This document shows, one piece after another, positions 5,069 to 5,690 of a DNA stretch of 5,690 nucleotides. The first letter of the stretch is position 1. Each line of letters begins with the position of its first letter. This DNA comes from Syntrophomonadaceae bacterium. Lineage in GTDB: Bacteria > Bacillota > Syntrophomonadia > Syntrophomonadales > Syntrophomonadaceae. Under the pieces are notes generated by a model, which made no database searches, had not been told where the DNA came from, and saw only the letters and a program-made list of their open reading frames with translations. The stretch spans positions 1 through 5,690 of the forward strand of contig DUSB01000038.1 in the NCBI GenBank assembly GCA_012840625.1. Direction: 5' to 3'. Position numbers and translations under genes: made by a program.

Positions 5069-5690
5069 ATGGAAGATATTCGAGTTCGTTTTGCACCCAG
5101 TCCTACCGGGTCATTACATATAGGTGGTGCCCGTACAGCCCTGTTTAATTGGCTATTTGCCCGCCACCACGGGGGCAAAATGGTGTTGCGGCTGGAGGAT
5201 ACCGATATGAAGCGTTCCACTCAATCTTCAGCTGATGGGATTATTGATGGCTTGCGCTGGTTGGGTTTGGATTGGGATGAAGGCCCAGATATTGGTGGTC
5301 CTTATGGACCCTATCGGCAAAGTGAACGGCAGCAGATTTACCAGAAATACATCCAGCAGCTGCTCAGGGAAGATAAGGCTTATTACTGCTTTTGTCCGGA
5401 AGAACGGATCGAAGCTCTACGCGAAAAAGCTCGCCAGAAAAAAACAGATTATAGATATGACGGGCACTGCCGTCAGCTCAGTCTTTCCCAGGCTGAACAG
5501 CGCATTCAAGCAGGTCAAAAGCCAGTAGTGCGTTTAAAAATACCCTGTGAAGGTGATACGGTCGTTCAGGATTTAATTCGGGGTCAGGTGCATTTCAGTA
5601 ATCGTATATTAGATGATTTCATCTTCCAAAAATCAGATGGTAATCCGACCTATAATTTTGCTGTGGTCGTAGATGATTATTGTATGCATA
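5069..5690 (+). CDS. gltX: Glutamyl-tRNA synthetase, N-terminal part (partial)
   Basis: The first 207 codons of a class I aminoacyl-tRNA synthetase that charges tRNA with glutamate in the cytoplasm. The ATG is preceded by AAAGGAG (5054-5060) at 8 nt. The protein opens with RFAPSPTGSLHIGGARTALFNWL; its HIGG (17-20) is the GluRS form of the class I HIGH signature. It continues with RLEDTD (41-46), the GluRS-typical YGPYRQSER (79-87) and NPTYNFAVVVDD (192-203). Cys107, Cys109 and Cys134 match the zinc-site spacing known from E. coli GluRS; the position after Cys134-Arg is Gln, where E. coli has His. The KMSKS loop and the anticodon-binding domain lie past the right edge. Whether it also charges tRNA-Gln cannot be told here. 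It is divergent from yunB across about 140 bp. Confidence 0.97.
   Translation, partial: MEDIRVRFAPSPTGSLHIGGARTALFNWLFARHHGGKMVLRLEDTDMKRSTQSSADGIIDGLRWLGLDWDEGPDIGGPYGPYRQSERQQIYQKYIQQLLREDKAYYCFCPEERIEALREKARQKKTDYRYDGHCRQLSLSQAEQRIQAGQKPVVRLKIPCEGDTVVQDLIRGQVHFSNRILDDFIFQKSDGNPTYNFAVVVDDYCMH

Noticed and set aside
4999..5220. Minus-strand ORF of 73 codons opposite the start of gltX
   Set aside because: It is antisense to conserved GluRS sequence and covers the gltX promoter and ribosome binding site; it has no support as a protein.

Overview
The window reads as part of a chromosome from an anaerobic, spore-forming Firmicute of the Clostridia type. The evidence is a YunB-type sporulation protein, GGAGG-class ribosome binding sites, sigma-A style promoters, and an oxygen-sensitive ferredoxin-dependent 2-oxoacid oxidoreductase. 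A Syntrophomonas- or Desulfotomaculum-like host would fit, but the genus cannot be fixed from this sequence.

Layout from left to right: (a) 1-39, the first bases of a 16S rRNA gene on the minus strand, running off the left edge. (b) 40-348, no protein gene; it holds the rRNA leader (hairpin, boxA-like element), a strong rRNA promoter, and the terminator of the upstream operon. (c) 349-4036, a tight three-gene minus-strand operon, iorA-iorB-paaK: both subunits of indolepyruvate:ferredoxin oxidoreductase plus a phenylacetate-CoA ligase family enzyme. (d) 4037-4254, the control region of that operon. (e) 4255-4929, yunB, minus strand. (f) 5069-5690, the first 207 codons of gltX (glutamyl-tRNA synthetase), plus strand, divergent from yunB and cut by the right edge.

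IorA and IorB together interconvert aryl pyruvates (from Trp, Phe, Tyr) and aryl-acetyl-CoA with ferredoxin. The ligase interconverts aryl acetates and aryl-acetyl-CoA. The trio can therefore either break down aromatic amino acids or, in reverse, build them from aryl acetates, as described for methanogens.

The most interesting part is the iorA leader. A good promoter (TTTACA, 17 bp, TAAAAT with an extended TG) is followed by nine NAG triplets (7 GAG, 1 UAG, 1 AAG), eight of them at an exact 5-nt period. An intrinsic terminator hairpin with a U-rich tail then sits directly before the iorA ribosome binding site. This is the architecture of a TRAP (tryptophan-activated RNA-binding attenuation protein) target. 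It suggests tryptophan-controlled transcription attenuation of an indolepyruvate oxidoreductase operon. The repeat and hairpin are seen directly; TRAP control is inference.
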